From: DASVBE01 sp963770375
Lineage (GTDB): Bacteria > Actinomycetota > Actinomycetes > Streptosporangiales > Streptosporangiaceae
Reading direction: 5' to 3'
Assembly (NCBI GenBank): GCA_963770375.1
Contig: CAVYPM010000009.1
Coordinates: 186,001 to 250,000 of the forward strand
Length of the DNA: 64,000 bases
Part shown: piece by piece, positions 40,952-50,064 of the stretch
How the letters are laid out: every line of letters begins with the position of its first letter
How positions within the stretch are numbered: position 1 is the stretch's first letter
The notes under the pieces: model-generated
Databases searched by the model: none
The model's input: the letters and a program-made list of their open reading frames with translations, nothing else
What the model was told of the DNA's origin: nothing
Position numbers and translations under genes: made by a program

Positions 40952-42724
40952 ATGGAAATCGACGTTCTTGAGCCGGTCCAGCTCGGCGGTATCACGCAGT
41001 GGATCCGCACCCGCGGGACCAGCGCCGCCAACCCGGTGCTGCTGCTGATGCAGCAGGGCCCCGGCCTGCCGATCATCAACGAGACCCGCGCCTGGGAACA
41101 GCGGCTCGGGCTGGAGAAGGACTTCACGGTCGTCTACTGGGACCAGCGCGGCACCGGCCTGTCCGCCCTCCCGCTGGGCCGCGGCCAGGGCCGGTTCGAG
41201 ATCACCCCGCAGCTCATGGTCGCCGACACCGTCGCGCTGCTGGAACTGCTGCGTGACCGCTACGGCAGAAAGACCTTCATCGCCGGGTTCTCCTTCGGCG
41301 CCACCTACGCCGCGCAGGCCGCCGCGGCCCGCCCCGACCTGGTGGCCGGGATCGTGGCCACCGGCATGGACATCGACGTCCCCCTCGCCGAACAGCACAT
41401 GTACGACTGGGCGCTGGCGCAGGCCCGCCAGCGCGGCAACCAGCGCGCCACCACGCAGCTGGAGAAGATCGGCCCGCCCCCGCACCTGGACGCCAAGCAG
41501 TTCACCACCCGCGCCCGCTGGATCACCAACTTCGGCGGCGTCACCGTCGGCGCCACCTGGAACAGCCAGGCCCGCACGCTCGCCGCCAGCCTGCTGCGCT
41601 CCCCGGACTACACCCCCGCCGCCGCCCTGCGCACCATCCGCGGCTTCACTTCTTCCCAGGCCGCTCTGCTGCCGCTGCTGGCCAGTACGGACCTGGTCAC
41701 CACCCTGCCTGCGCTGGACGTGCCGATCATCTTGGCCCAGGGCCGCCTGGACCAGGTCGCCCCCGGCGCCGCCACCCAGCGGTTCTACGACACGCTGACC
41801 GCGCCCAGCAAGCAGCTGATCTGGTTCGACCACTCCGCCCACACCCCCCAGTACGACGAACCCGCCAAATTCCGCGACGTGCTGCTGACCCTGCGCGCCG
41901 GCGACCTGGCCGCCACCTGGCCGCCCCTGACCGCGGCCCGCCGGGCGGCGTGGCAGGGTGGTCCGGGGTGCCAGACACCGGGCAAGGGAAAGGGTGACCG
42001 CACGATGGCCGATCGGCTGGATCACGTCGCGGAGGACTGGGAGACGGCCCTGGCCATCGTGGCGCATCCGGATGACCTGGAGTACGGGGCCGCGGCCGCG
42101 GTGGCCCGCTGGACCGGCCAGGGCAAGCGGGTCGCCTACTGCCTGGCCACCAGCGGCGAGGCGGGCATCGACGACCTGCCGCCGGAGGAGTGCGGCCCGG
42201 TGCGCGAGGCCGAGGAGCGGGCCGGGGCGGCGCTGGTCGGGGTCACCGAGGTGGAGTTCCTCGGGTTCCCGGACGGGACGCTGGAGTACGGCCTGCCGCT
42301 GCGCAAGGCCTTCGCCGCCGCCATCAGGCGGCACCGGCCGGACGTGCTGATCACGATCAGCCACCACGAGTCATGGGGGCCTGGCACGGCCAACCAGGCC
42401 GACCACATCGCGACCGGCCGGGCGGTCATCGACGCGGCCAGGGACGCGGGCAACCGCTGGGTCTTCCGCGACCTGGCCACCGCCGGGCTCGAGCCGTGGA
42501 ATGTCCGCCACGTGCTGGTCAACGCCAGCCCGCAGGCGCAGCACGCGGTCGACGTGACCGGGACCTTCGACCGCGGCATGGCCTCGCTCGCCGCCCACCA
42601 GGAGTACCTGCGCCGCCTCGGCGAGCACGGCAACCCGGTCGGCTTCCTCACCCAGCTGGCCACGTCCGCCGGCGAACGCCTGGGCACCGGCTACGCCGCC
42701 ACCTTCGAGGTCATCGGCGTCTGA
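40952..42724 (+). CDS. Alpha/beta hydrolase (S33-like) read through into a PIG-L deacetylase
   Basis: One open frame of 590 residues joining two proteins that are normally separate. Residues 1-330 are a proline-iminopeptidase-like hydrolase: VVYWDQRGTGLSALP, IAGFSFGATYAAQAAAA (nucleophile serine), PIILAQGRLDQVAP (acid) and WFDHSAHTP (histidine). Residues 352-590 are a complete PIG-L family protein with its own ATG at 42005. Between them lies a short Pro/Gly/Arg-rich stretch but no stop codon. An aaaggg box before 42005 suggests that the second protein can also be made alone. Loss of a stop codon is the simplest explanation; a working fusion is possible. Confidence 0.8.
   Translation: MEIDVLEPVQLGGITQWIRTRGTSAANPVLLLMQQGPGLPIINETRAWEQRLGLEKDFTVVYWDQRGTGLSALPLGRGQGRFEITPQLMVADTVALLELLRDRYGRKTFIAGFSFGATYAAQAAAARPDLVAGIVATGMDIDVPLAEQHMYDWALAQARQRGNQRATTQLEKIGPPPHLDAKQFTTRARWITNFGGVTVGATWNSQARTLAASLLRSPDYTPAAALRTIRGFTSSQAALLPLLASTDLVTTLPALDVPIILAQGRLDQVAPGAATQRFYDTLTAPSKQLIWFDHSAHTPQYDEPAKFRDVLLTLRAGDLAATWPPLTAARRAAWQGGPGCQTPGKGKGDRTMADRLDHVAEDWETALAIVAHPDDLEYGAAAAVARWTGQGKRVAYCLATSGEAGIDDLPPEECGPVREAEERAGAALVGVTEVEFLGFPDGTLEYGLPLRKAFAAAIRRHRPDVLITISHHESWGPGTANQADHIATGRAVIDAARDAGNRWVFRDLATAGLEPWNVRHVLVNASPQAQHAVDVTGTFDRGMASLAAHQEYLRRLGEHGNPVGFLTQLATSAGERLGTGYAATFEVIGV
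42005..42724 (+). CDS. PIG-L family (LmbE-like) deacetylase, internal start
   Basis: A 239-residue zinc-dependent deacetylase unit within the longer frame that begins at 40952. The metal motif is AIVAHPDDLEYG (His-Pro-Asp-Asp) and the third ligand is in NQADHIATGRAV. Relatives such as MshB and BshB remove acetyl groups from N-acetylglucosamine conjugates; others act in natural-product pathways. In homologues the protein begins MADRLDHV-like, which is exactly the ATG at 42005, and an aaaggg box sits about ten bases ahead. Hence I regard this as the native start. Confidence 0.75.
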   Translation: MADRLDHVAEDWETALAIVAHPDDLEYGAAAAVARWTGQGKRVAYCLATSGEAGIDDLPPEECGPVREAEERAGAALVGVTEVEFLGFPDGTLEYGLPLRKAFAAAIRRHRPDVLITISHHESWGPGTANQADHIATGRAVIDAARDAGNRWVFRDLATAGLEPWNVRHVLVNASPQAQHAVDVTGTFDRGMASLAAHQEYLRRLGEHGNPVGFLTQLATSAGERLGTGYAATFEVIGV

Positions 42725-42816
42725 CCAGGACCCCGGCCGTCCGGCCGCCCGCCGGGGCTACTCGGCGCGCAGCGCCAGAGGCTAATGCCTGCGGATCGCG
42801 TGACGTAACGGTGGCC

Positions 42817-42838
42817 GCACGACGGGTGCCCGTCGTGC
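42817..42838. terminator. Hairpin after the PIG-L gene
   Basis: GCACGACGGG (42817-42826) pairs perfectly with CCCGTCGTGC (42829-42838) around a 2-base centre. It stands 92 bases after the PIG-L stop and about 150 before the next gene. It may end the upstream message or act as an operator for the acyl-CoA synthetase gene. Confidence 0.5.
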
Positions 42839-42992
42839 TAAGCACCACCAGATCACCGGTCGGCAAGACCAAACGGCCGGTAATCCGCCGGGCGGCGCGG
42901 CTATTGACATGCTGCCCGGGCCCGCATGGGATAGCAGGACCAGCGGCCAGCGGGCGCCGGCGGGCGCCGGCGGCCCGGCGAGGGAGCGCGCG

Positions 42993-44540
42993 ATGACGAA
43001 CCTGGCCCAGATCGTCCGTGACGCGCAGGCGGCTCACGGCAGCCGGCTGGCCGTCCGGCAGGGCAGCCTGACCATGACCTACGACGAGCTGGCCGCCGCC
43101 TGCGGGCGGGCCGTGGCGCTGCTGCGCGGCGCCGGGGTGCAGCCCGGCGACCGGGTCGCGCTGATGCTGCCGAACGTGCTCGCGTTCCCGGTGCTGTTCC
43201 ACGGCAGCCTGGCCGCCGGGGCGGTGGTCGTGCCCATGAACCCGCTGCTGAAGAGCCGGGAGGTGGCCCACTACCTGGGCGACTCCGGGGCCCGGGTGAT
43301 CTTCGCCTGGGAGCCGGCCGCGGGCGAGGCGGCCAAGGGCGCGGCCGAGGCGGGCGCCCAGGTGCTGACCGTGACCCGCCCGGACGCCAGCGACCTGCTG
43401 GACGGCCGGGCGACCGACGGGGACTGGTCCCGCCGGGACGGCGCCGACGACGCGGTCATCCTCTACACCTCGGGCACCACCGGCCGGCCCAAGGGGGCCC
43501 GGCTGACCCACGCCAACCTGCTCCGCAACGCCGAGGTCACCGTCGCCACGCTTCTGCACGGCGGCCCGGACGACGTGATCATGGGCTGCCTGCCGCTGTT
43601 CCACTGCTTCGGGCTGACCTGCGGGCTGAACACCGCGCTGCTCAGCGGCGCGTCGCTGAGCCTGCTGCCCCGGTTCGATGCGGGCCAGGCGCTGGCGATG
43701 ATCGCTGATGAGGGCGTCACCGTGTTCGAGGGCGTACCCACCATGTACTCGGCCCTGCTGCACCACCCGGACCAGGCCACCGCGGACACCAGCACGCTTC
43801 GGCTGTGCGTGTCCGGCGGGGCGGCGCTGCCGGTCGAGGTGCTGCGCAGCTTCGAGGAGGCGTTCGGCTGCATCATCCTCGAGGGATACGGGCTGTCCGA
43901 GACCTCGCCGGTGGCCTCGTTCAACCATCCCGACGCCGAGCGCAAGCCGGGGTCGATCGGCACCCCTATCGCCGGCGTGCGGATGCGCCTGGTCGGCGCG
44001 GACGGCGCGGACACGCCGCCGGGGGAGGTCGGTGAGATCGCGATCGCCGGCCACAACGTGATGAAGGGTTACTGGGGCAAGCCGGAAGCCACCGCCGAGG
44101 CCATCCCCGACGGCTGGTTCCGCACCGGCGACCTGGCCCGGTGCGACGAGGACGGCTACTACTACATCGTCGACCGGAAGAAGGAGCTGATCATCCGCGG
44201 CGGCTACAACGTCTACCCGCGGGAGGTCGAGGAGGCGCTGTACGAGCACCCGGCGGTGTCCGAGGTGGCGGTGATCGGGATCCCGCACGAGTCGCTGGGC
44301 GAGGAGGTGGGAGCCGCGGTCGCGCTCAAGGCCGGCGCGCAGGCCAGCCCCGAGGAGCTGCGGGCCTTCGCCCGGGACCGGCTCGCCGCGTACAAGTACC
44401 CGCGCCAGGTCTGGCTGGTGGACGAGCTTCCCAAGGGCCCGACCGGCAAGATCCTCCGCCGCGAGGTCCGCCCGCCCGGAGCGGCGCCAGCCGGGCCGGC
44501 GCAGCCAGCCGAGCCAGCACAGCCGCAGGACCAGGCATGA
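42993..44540 (+). CDS. Long-chain fatty-acid--CoA ligase (acyl-CoA synthetase)
   Basis: A 515-residue AMP-forming ligase activating fatty acids to acyl-CoA. Motifs: ILYTSGTTGRPKGARLTHAN, EGYGLSETSPVASFNH, GWFRTGDLARCDEDGYYYIV, DRKKELIIRGGYNVYPREVE and LPKGPTGKILRRE with the catalytic lysine. The C-terminus is a Pro/Ala/Gln tail. The ATG at 42993 has gagggag ahead. Its stop overlaps the start of the PHA-synthase-like gene (ATGA at 44537), so acyl-CoA made here can feed polymer or be released from it. Confidence 0.93.
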   Translation: MTNLAQIVRDAQAAHGSRLAVRQGSLTMTYDELAAACGRAVALLRGAGVQPGDRVALMLPNVLAFPVLFHGSLAAGAVVVPMNPLLKSREVAHYLGDSGARVIFAWEPAAGEAAKGAAEAGAQVLTVTRPDASDLLDGRATDGDWSRRDGADDAVILYTSGTTGRPKGARLTHANLLRNAEVTVATLLHGGPDDVIMGCLPLFHCFGLTCGLNTALLSGASLSLLPRFDAGQALAMIADEGVTVFEGVPTMYSALLHHPDQATADTSTLRLCVSGGAALPVEVLRSFEEAFGCIILEGYGLSETSPVASFNHPDAERKPGSIGTPIAGVRMRLVGADGADTPPGEVGEIAIAGHNVMKGYWGKPEATAEAIPDGWFRTGDLARCDEDGYYYIVDRKKELIIRGGYNVYPREVEEALYEHPAVSEVAVIGIPHESLGEEVGAAVALKAGAQASPEELRAFARDRLAAYKYPRQVWLVDELPKGPTGKILRREVRPPGAAPAGPAQPAEPAQPQDQA

Positions 44541-46279
44541 CCGCGCCCGGCGCCGAAGGCGCCGATACCGCAAGCGCCGGCGAGGCCCCGGAGGACGTTG
44601 CCGCCGCGCTCGACCTGATGCTGTCCGACGCCGCGCTCGGAGTGCTGCGCCGGTTCCGCCCGAACCTGTCCCTGACCCGGTTCGGGCTGCGGCTGGCCCG
44701 CCAGCCGGTGACCGTCAGCCGCCGGTCCGCCCGGCTGGCCAGCCAGCTGGCCATGATCGCGGCCGGCCGGTCCGAGCTCGCCCCGCACCCCAAGGACCGC
44801 CGGTTCACCGACCCGGCCTGGGCCGGGAACCCGGTGCTGCGCCGCATCCTGCAGGCCTACCTGGTCAGCGCCGACCTGGCCGAGAAGCTGCTGGCCGACG
44901 CCGCGCTGGACTGGCCGGACAGCGAGCGGGCCGGGTTCGTCGTGCGGAACCTGGTCGACGCCGCCGCGCCGAGCAACAACCCGCTGCTCAGCCCGGTCGC
45001 CTGGAAGTCCGCCATCGACACCGGCGGGCTCAGCGCCGTGCGCGGCCTCCGCGCGCTGGCCGGCGACCTGGCGACCGCGCCGCGGATCCCGTCCATGGTC
45101 GCCCCGGACGCGTTCGAGGTCGGGAAGGATCTCGCCGTCACCCCGGGCGCGGTGGTGCACCGGACCGAGGTCTTCGAGCTGATCCAGTACCAGCCGGCCA
45201 CGCCGAAGGTGCACCGGTTCCCGGTGGTGATCGTCCCGCCGATGATCAACAAGTTCTACATCACCGACCTCGCCCCCGGCCGCAGCATGATCGAGTACCT
45301 GGTCGGCGAGGGCTTCACGGTGTTCGCGATCTCCTGGCGCAACCCGGACGCACGGCACCGGGACTGGGGCCTGGACGCTTACGGCGAGGCCGTGCTCGAC
45401 GCGCTGGATGTCGCCCGGGCGATCACCGGGGCGGCGAAGGCCAGCCTGTGCGCGCTGTGCTCGGGCGGCATCCTGTCCGCGATGGTCGCCGCCTACCTCG
45501 GCGACACCGGCCGGGCCGGGCAGCTGGCCAGCCTGTACCTCGGCGTGACCGTGCTGGACCAGACCCCGGAGGGCACCACCGCGGCGCTGATCGACGAGCC
45601 GACCGCCGAGCTGGCCGTGGCCGCCTCCCGGGCCCGCGGCTTCCTGGACGGGGCGGCGCTGGCCGAGGTCTTCGCCTGGCTCAGGCCCAACGACCTGATC
45701 TGGAACTACTGGGTCAACAACTACCTCCAGGGCCAGCCCCCGCCCGCGTTCGACATCCTCTACTGGAACGCCGACACCACCCGGATGCCGGCCGCGCTGC
45801 ACCGCGACTTCATCCGGCTGGCCATGGCCGGCGCGCTGGCCAAGCCCGACTGCGCGTCGCTGCTCGGCGTGCCGGTCAACCTGGCCACGGTCGGCACCGA
45901 CACGTACGTGGTGGCCGGCATCGCCGATCACCTGTGCCCCTGGCAGTCCTGTTACCGCAGCACCCAGCTGATCGGCGGCGACGTCCGCTTCGTGCTGTCC
46001 ACCAGCGGCCACATCGCCTCGATGGTCAACCCGCCGGGCAACCCCAAGGCCCGGTTCCAGGCCGCGCCCGTGCACGCGGCCGGCGGCCGCTACGAGAACC
46101 CAGCCGACCCGCGCGCCTGGCTGGCCGCGGCCCAGACCACCGCGGGCAGCTGGTGGACGGACTACGCGCACTGGCTGGCCGAGCGCAGCGGCGGGCGGCG
46201 CAACCGCCAGGAGAAGGTAGGCAGCGAGGGCTACCTGCCGCTGGACCTGGCCCCAGGCCGGTACGTCCTTGACCGGTAA
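44537..46279 (+). CDS. phaC: PhaC-like poly(3-hydroxyalkanoate) synthase family protein
   Basis: A 580-residue alpha/beta hydrolase-fold synthase. The N-terminal half holds the PhaC-type helical region (DRRFTDPAWAGNPVLRRILQ, NPLLSPVAWKSAID). The catalytic cysteine is Cys308 in the lipase-like box ALCSGGILSAMVAAYL; the Asp lies in VAGIADHLCPWQSCYRS and the His in VLSTSGHIASMVNPPGNP. The motif NPDARHRDWGLDAY is the known synthase signature. It joins 3-hydroxyacyl-CoA units to polyester. Coupled to an acyl-CoA synthetase and followed by a depolymerase-like hydrolase. Substrate chain length cannot be told. Confidence 0.9.
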   Translation: MTAPGAEGADTASAGEAPEDVAAALDLMLSDAALGVLRRFRPNLSLTRFGLRLARQPVTVSRRSARLASQLAMIAAGRSELAPHPKDRRFTDPAWAGNPVLRRILQAYLVSADLAEKLLADAALDWPDSERAGFVVRNLVDAAAPSNNPLLSPVAWKSAIDTGGLSAVRGLRALAGDLATAPRIPSMVAPDAFEVGKDLAVTPGAVVHRTEVFELIQYQPATPKVHRFPVVIVPPMINKFYITDLAPGRSMIEYLVGEGFTVFAISWRNPDARHRDWGLDAYGEAVLDALDVARAITGAAKASLCALCSGGILSAMVAAYLGDTGRAGQLASLYLGVTVLDQTPEGTTAALIDEPTAELAVAASRARGFLDGAALAEVFAWLRPNDLIWNYWVNNYLQGQPPPAFDILYWNADTTRMPAALHRDFIRLAMAGALAKPDCASLLGVPVNLATVGTDTYVVAGIADHLCPWQSCYRSTQLIGGDVRFVLSTSGHIASMVNPPGNPKARFQAAPVHAAGGRYENPADPRAWLAAAQTTAGSWWTDYAHWLAERSGGRRNRQEKVGSEGYLPLDLAPGRYVLDR

Positions 46280-46291
46280 GCGGCCATCCCG

Positions 46292-47125
46292 ATGAGAGCA
46301 CATCAGCGGGCCACGCCGGAGACCGTTCGCAGCATGGTCATCGACGGCCAGCCGCTGCGGGTCGCGATCCGGCCGGCCCACCCCGCCTCGCGCGGCCGCC
46401 CGCCCCTGCTCCTCATGAACGGCATTGGCGCCAGCCTGGACCTGCTCCAGCCGTTCGCCGACGCGCTCAGCCCGCAGACCGCCGTGATCCGGTTCGACGT
46501 GCCGGGGGTCGGCGGCTCACCCCTGCCGCGTCGCCCCTACCGCTTCACCGGCCTGAGCCGCCTGGTCGCGAACCTGCTCACCGCGCTCGGCCATCAGAAG
46601 GCCGACGTTCTCGGCATCTCCTGGGGCGGCGGCCTGGCCCAGCACTTTGCCGCCTTCCAGCGCGGCCGCTGCCGGCGGCTGGTCCTGGTCAGCACCGCGA
46701 CCGGCGCGCTGATGGTGCCCGCCCGGCCCGCCGTGCTGGCCCGGATGATCACCCCGCGCCGCTACCTGGACCGGCAGTACCTGAGCCGGGTCGCCGGGGA
46801 CCTGTACGGCGGCTCGGCCCGGGACGACGGCGCGCGGATCGCCGCCCAGATGCACGCCAGCAGCCGGGTCGGCTCGGCCCAGGGCTACCTGTACCAGCTG
46901 GCCGCCGGGGCGGGCTGGACGAGCGTCCCGTTCCTGCCGTTTGTCCGGCAGCCGACGCTGATCCTGTCCGGCGACGACGACCCGCTGATCCCCCTGGCCA
47001 ACGCCCGGCTGATGCGGGCCCTGATCCCGGGCGCGCGGCTGCACGTCTACCACGGCGGGCACCTGGGCCTGGTCACCGAGGCCGCGACGCTCGCCCCCGT
47101 GGTCGAGGACTTCCTGACGGAGTGA
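46292..47125 (+). CDS. Alpha/beta hydrolase, intracellular PHA depolymerase-like
   Basis: A 277-residue hydrolase with the features of medium-chain PHA depolymerases (PhaZ): LLLMNGIGASLDLLQPFADA, VIRFDVPGVGGSPLPRRPYR, the nucleophile elbow VLGISWGGGLAQHFA, Asp in ILSGDDDPLIP and His in YHGGHLGLVTEA. These enzymes break stored polyester inside the cell. It is 12 bases downstream of the PhaC-like gene and on the same strand, the order expected for a polymer turnover operon. A plain esterase role is the alternative. Confidence 0.87.
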   Translation: MRAHQRATPETVRSMVIDGQPLRVAIRPAHPASRGRPPLLLMNGIGASLDLLQPFADALSPQTAVIRFDVPGVGGSPLPRRPYRFTGLSRLVANLLTALGHQKADVLGISWGGGLAQHFAAFQRGRCRRLVLVSTATGALMVPARPAVLARMITPRRYLDRQYLSRVAGDLYGGSARDDGARIAAQMHASSRVGSAQGYLYQLAAGAGWTSVPFLPFVRQPTLILSGDDDPLIPLANARLMRALIPGARLHVYHGGHLGLVTEAATLAPVVEDFLTE

Positions 47126-47140
47126 AGGAGGACGTACGCC

Positions 47141-48313
47141 ATGCCGAACGCTGACGCCGACTTCTACGCGCTGGAGCAACTGCTCGACGACCGGGGCCGG
47201 GACGCGGTGCGGCGCACCCGCGATTTCATGACTACGCAGGTCGAGCCGGTCATCAACCGGTACTGGACCCGGGAGGAGTTCCCGCACGACCTGATCCCGG
47301 CGATAGCCGCCCTGGGTATCGCGGGTACCGCCTACGAGGGATACGGCTGCCCGGGCGGCGGCCCGCTGCTGGACGGCATGCTCGCGATGGAGCTGGCCAG
47401 GACCGACCCGTCGCTGTCCACGTTCATGGGCGTGCACAGCGGCCTGGCCATGGGCTCGGTCTACCTGTGCGGGTCGGAGGAGCAGAAGCAGCGCTGGCTG
47501 CCCGCGATGGCCCGGCTGGAGAAGATCGGCGCGTTCGGCCTGACCGAGCCGGAGGTCGGCTCGGGCGTGGCCGGCGGGCTGACCACCACCGCCCGCCGGG
47601 ACGGCGATCACTGGGTGCTGACCGGCCAGAAGAAGTGGATCGGCAACGCCACGTTCGCCGACTACATCGTGATCTGGGCCCGGGACCCGGACGACAACCA
47701 GGTCAAGGGCTTCGTCGTGGAGAAGGGCACGCCTGGCCTGACCACCACCAAGATGACCGACAAGATCGCGCTGCGGGTCGTCCAGAACGCGCTTATCGAC
47801 CTGGACGGCGTGCGCCTCCCGGAGGCGAACCGCCTCCAGCTCGCCCGGTCCTTCCGCGACACCGCCAGGGTCCTGCGCATCACCCGGGCCGGGGTGGCCT
47901 GGCAGGCCGTCGGCTGCGCCCGCGGCGCGTACGAGCACGCGCTGGCCTACGCCGGGAAGAGGCACCAGTTCGGGCGGCCGATCGCCGGCTTCCAGCTGGT
48001 CCAGGACCTGCTGGTCCGCATGCTCGGGAACGTGACCTCCTCCGCCTGCCTGTGCGCCCGGCTGGCCCAGCTGCAGGCCGAAGGCCAGGCCGCGGACGAG
48101 CACTCCGCGCTGGCCAAGGCGTTCTGCACGGTCCGGATGCGGGAGACCGTCGGCTGGGCCCGGGAGCTCCTTGGCGGCAACGGCATCCTGCTGGAGAACC
48201 AGGTCGGCCGGTTCGTCGCCGACGCCGAGGCGATCTACTCCTACGAGGGCACAAGAGAGATCAACACGCTGGTCGTCGGCCGCGCGATCACCGGCCAGAG
48301 CGCGTTCGTCTGA
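47141..48313 (+). CDS. Acyl-CoA dehydrogenase (glutaryl-CoA dehydrogenase-like)
   Basis: A 390-residue flavoenzyme. FAD and substrate regions are GAFGLTEPEVGSGVAGGLTT and KKWIGNATFADYIVIWARD; the catalytic region is YSYEGTREINTLVVGRAITG, whose INTLVVGR form is typical of glutaryl-CoA dehydrogenases rather than straight-chain enzymes. The arginine used by true glutaryl-CoA dehydrogenase was not placed with certainty, so the substrate may be another acyl-CoA. A gaaggagga site stands before the ATG. It closes a four-gene run with the ligase, synthase and depolymerase. Confidence 0.9.
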   Translation: MPNADADFYALEQLLDDRGRDAVRRTRDFMTTQVEPVINRYWTREEFPHDLIPAIAALGIAGTAYEGYGCPGGGPLLDGMLAMELARTDPSLSTFMGVHSGLAMGSVYLCGSEEQKQRWLPAMARLEKIGAFGLTEPEVGSGVAGGLTTTARRDGDHWVLTGQKKWIGNATFADYIVIWARDPDDNQVKGFVVEKGTPGLTTTKMTDKIALRVVQNALIDLDGVRLPEANRLQLARSFRDTARVLRITRAGVAWQAVGCARGAYEHALAYAGKRHQFGRPIAGFQLVQDLLVRMLGNVTSSACLCARLAQLQAEGQAADEHSALAKAFCTVRMRETVGWARELLGGNGILLENQVGRFVADAEAIYSYEGTREINTLVVGRAITGQSAFV

Positions 48314-48343
48314 CCGGCCGCCGGGGCGCCAGGCGCCGGGCCG

Positions 48344-49873
48344 CTACCTGATGCCGTCCCACAGCGCGCGCTCGGCGCCGTCCGGGTCGGCCACCTCGGT
48401 GACCAGCCCGGTCAGCACACCCGTCGGCCTCTTGTGGACGGAATACGGTTTCCAGCCCGGCGAGCCATCGCTGATAAACGAGACCCAGGTGTAGTGCGCA
48501 GCGTCGGCGACCTCCTGCGACGGCTGGTCGCCGATCAGCTCGTGGACGTCGTCCCGGCCGGTGGTGCCGAACACGAACGGGATCTCCACCGCATGGCAGG
48601 CGCCCAGGCCCCGGTTCGCCTCCGGCGCCGGGTGGTCGAACCGGTACACCCAGGTCGGCGTGGCCTCGGAGCCGGCCGGGCTGGCCGCGGACGCCGCGGA
48701 CACCCGGGCCTCGGCGACCCGGACCGCCGGGATCGCGAAGAACCAGTCGGTGATCACGGCGGCCAGCACGTCACCCGGGCTGGCCCCGGGCCGGGCCGCC
48801 CGGTACACCTCCAGCCCGGCGGCGTCCAGGCCGTACGCGCCCGCCGCGGCGGCCAGCATGTCGTCGTCGATCAGCCCGATGGTCCCGGCCGCGACCAGGA
48901 ACAGCCGGGCCTCCTCCCGGTTCGACCCGATCAGCAGCGGGACCTGGCCGCCCTGCCCGGCTGCGATCGCCTCCAGCGGCGGCCGGGGCAGCACGTCGCC
49001 GTCCACGACCGGCGCGAACGGCAGCAGGCTCAGCGCCAGGCTGCCCCACTTGGCCGGGTCCGGCGCCGTCTGCACCTCCACCACCAGGTCGGACGCGGCC
49101 GCGACGAGCCGGTCCAGCGGGACCCCGGCGAGCGCCTCCCGGTCCGCGGGCACGCCCAGCGCCGCGGCCAGGTGGCCCGTCACCCTCTGCGCGGTCTCCG
49201 GGTCCAGCGCGTGCGCGGCCGCCCCGCTCTGCGCGATGGCCTGGGCGAACAGGCCCTCGGACCGCGGCATGGACAGCAGCGTGGTGACGCTCATCGCCCC
49301 GGCCGACTCGCCGGCGACGGTGACCCGCGCCGGGTCGCCGCCGAACGCGGCGATGTTGTCCTGCACCCAGCGCAGCGCGGCCAGCTGGTCGAGCAGGCCC
49401 AGGTTGGCCACGCCGTCGCCGAGGTACAGGAACCCGGTGGCGGACAGCCGGTAGTTGATGGTCACGCACACGACGCCGGACCGGGCGAACGCGGTGCCGT
49501 CGTAGGCGCCGACCGACCCGGACCCGTTCATGAACGAGCCGCCGTGGATCCAGACCAGCACCGGCAGCCCTGACGCCCCCGGGTCCGGGGTCCAGACGCT
49601 CAGGTTCAGGAACTCGTCCCCGGCGATGACCTCCTCGGGGAACAGCTTCTGGTACTGCGGCGGGTAGTCGCCCTTGGGCGAGGTCGGGCCGTGGCCGGTG
49701 GCCTGCCGGGTGCCGGACCAGGGCCGGGCCGGCTTCGGCGGCCGCATCAGGTCGTGCCCGGTTGGCGGGGCCGCGTACGGCACTCCGAGGAAGGAGTGCA
49801 CGCCACCGGATGTCCGCCCCTGCACCGCGCCTGCGGTAGTCATTACGACCGGGCCCTGGCTCGTCTCGCTCAT
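48344..49873 (-). CDS. Type B carboxylesterase/lipase family protein
   Basis: A 509-residue esterase. Features in order: VHSFLGVPYAAPPTGHDLMR, RPPKPARPWSG, WIHGGSFMNGSGSVGAYDGT (oxyanion hole), RVTVAGESAGAMSVTTLLSM (nucleophile serine), IGSNREEARLF (acid) and GACHAVEIPFVFGT (histidine). No signal peptide is seen, so it is likely cytoplasmic. The ATG at 49873 is preceded by gagggga. It converges with the acyl-CoA dehydrogenase gene with a 30-base gap and stands apart functionally. Substrates are probably small esters; p-nitrobenzyl-esterase-like. Confidence 0.92.
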   Translation of the reverse strand: MSETSQGPVVMTTAGAVQGRTSGGVHSFLGVPYAAPPTGHDLMRPPKPARPWSGTRQATGHGPTSPKGDYPPQYQKLFPEEVIAGDEFLNLSVWTPDPGASGLPVLVWIHGGSFMNGSGSVGAYDGTAFARSGVVCVTINYRLSATGFLYLGDGVANLGLLDQLAALRWVQDNIAAFGGDPARVTVAGESAGAMSVTTLLSMPRSEGLFAQAIAQSGAAAHALDPETAQRVTGHLAAALGVPADREALAGVPLDRLVAAASDLVVEVQTAPDPAKWGSLALSLLPFAPVVDGDVLPRPPLEAIAAGQGGQVPLLIGSNREEARLFLVAAGTIGLIDDDMLAAAAGAYGLDAAGLEVYRAARPGASPGDVLAAVITDWFFAIPAVRVAEARVSAASAASPAGSEATPTWVYRFDHPAPEANRGLGACHAVEIPFVFGTTGRDDVHELIGDQPSQEVADAAHYTWVSFISDGSPGWKPYSVHKRPTGVLTGLVTEVADPDGAERALWDGIR

Positions 49874-50064
49874 CGACCGTCCCCTCGCCGCCAGCCTGAC
49901 CTTCTCAGCCACACGCTGTCGTAGCAGGCCAGAAGGTGTCAATCGGCACGGCGCCGGGGCCGGGATCAGCGGCCTAGCAGGCCAGGCTCGCTGGTGCTCG
50001 GTGCTGCGCTGCGGCGCCCGCGCCAAGATGCGCACCTACCGCGCCCGCTACTATCCCGGCCCGG

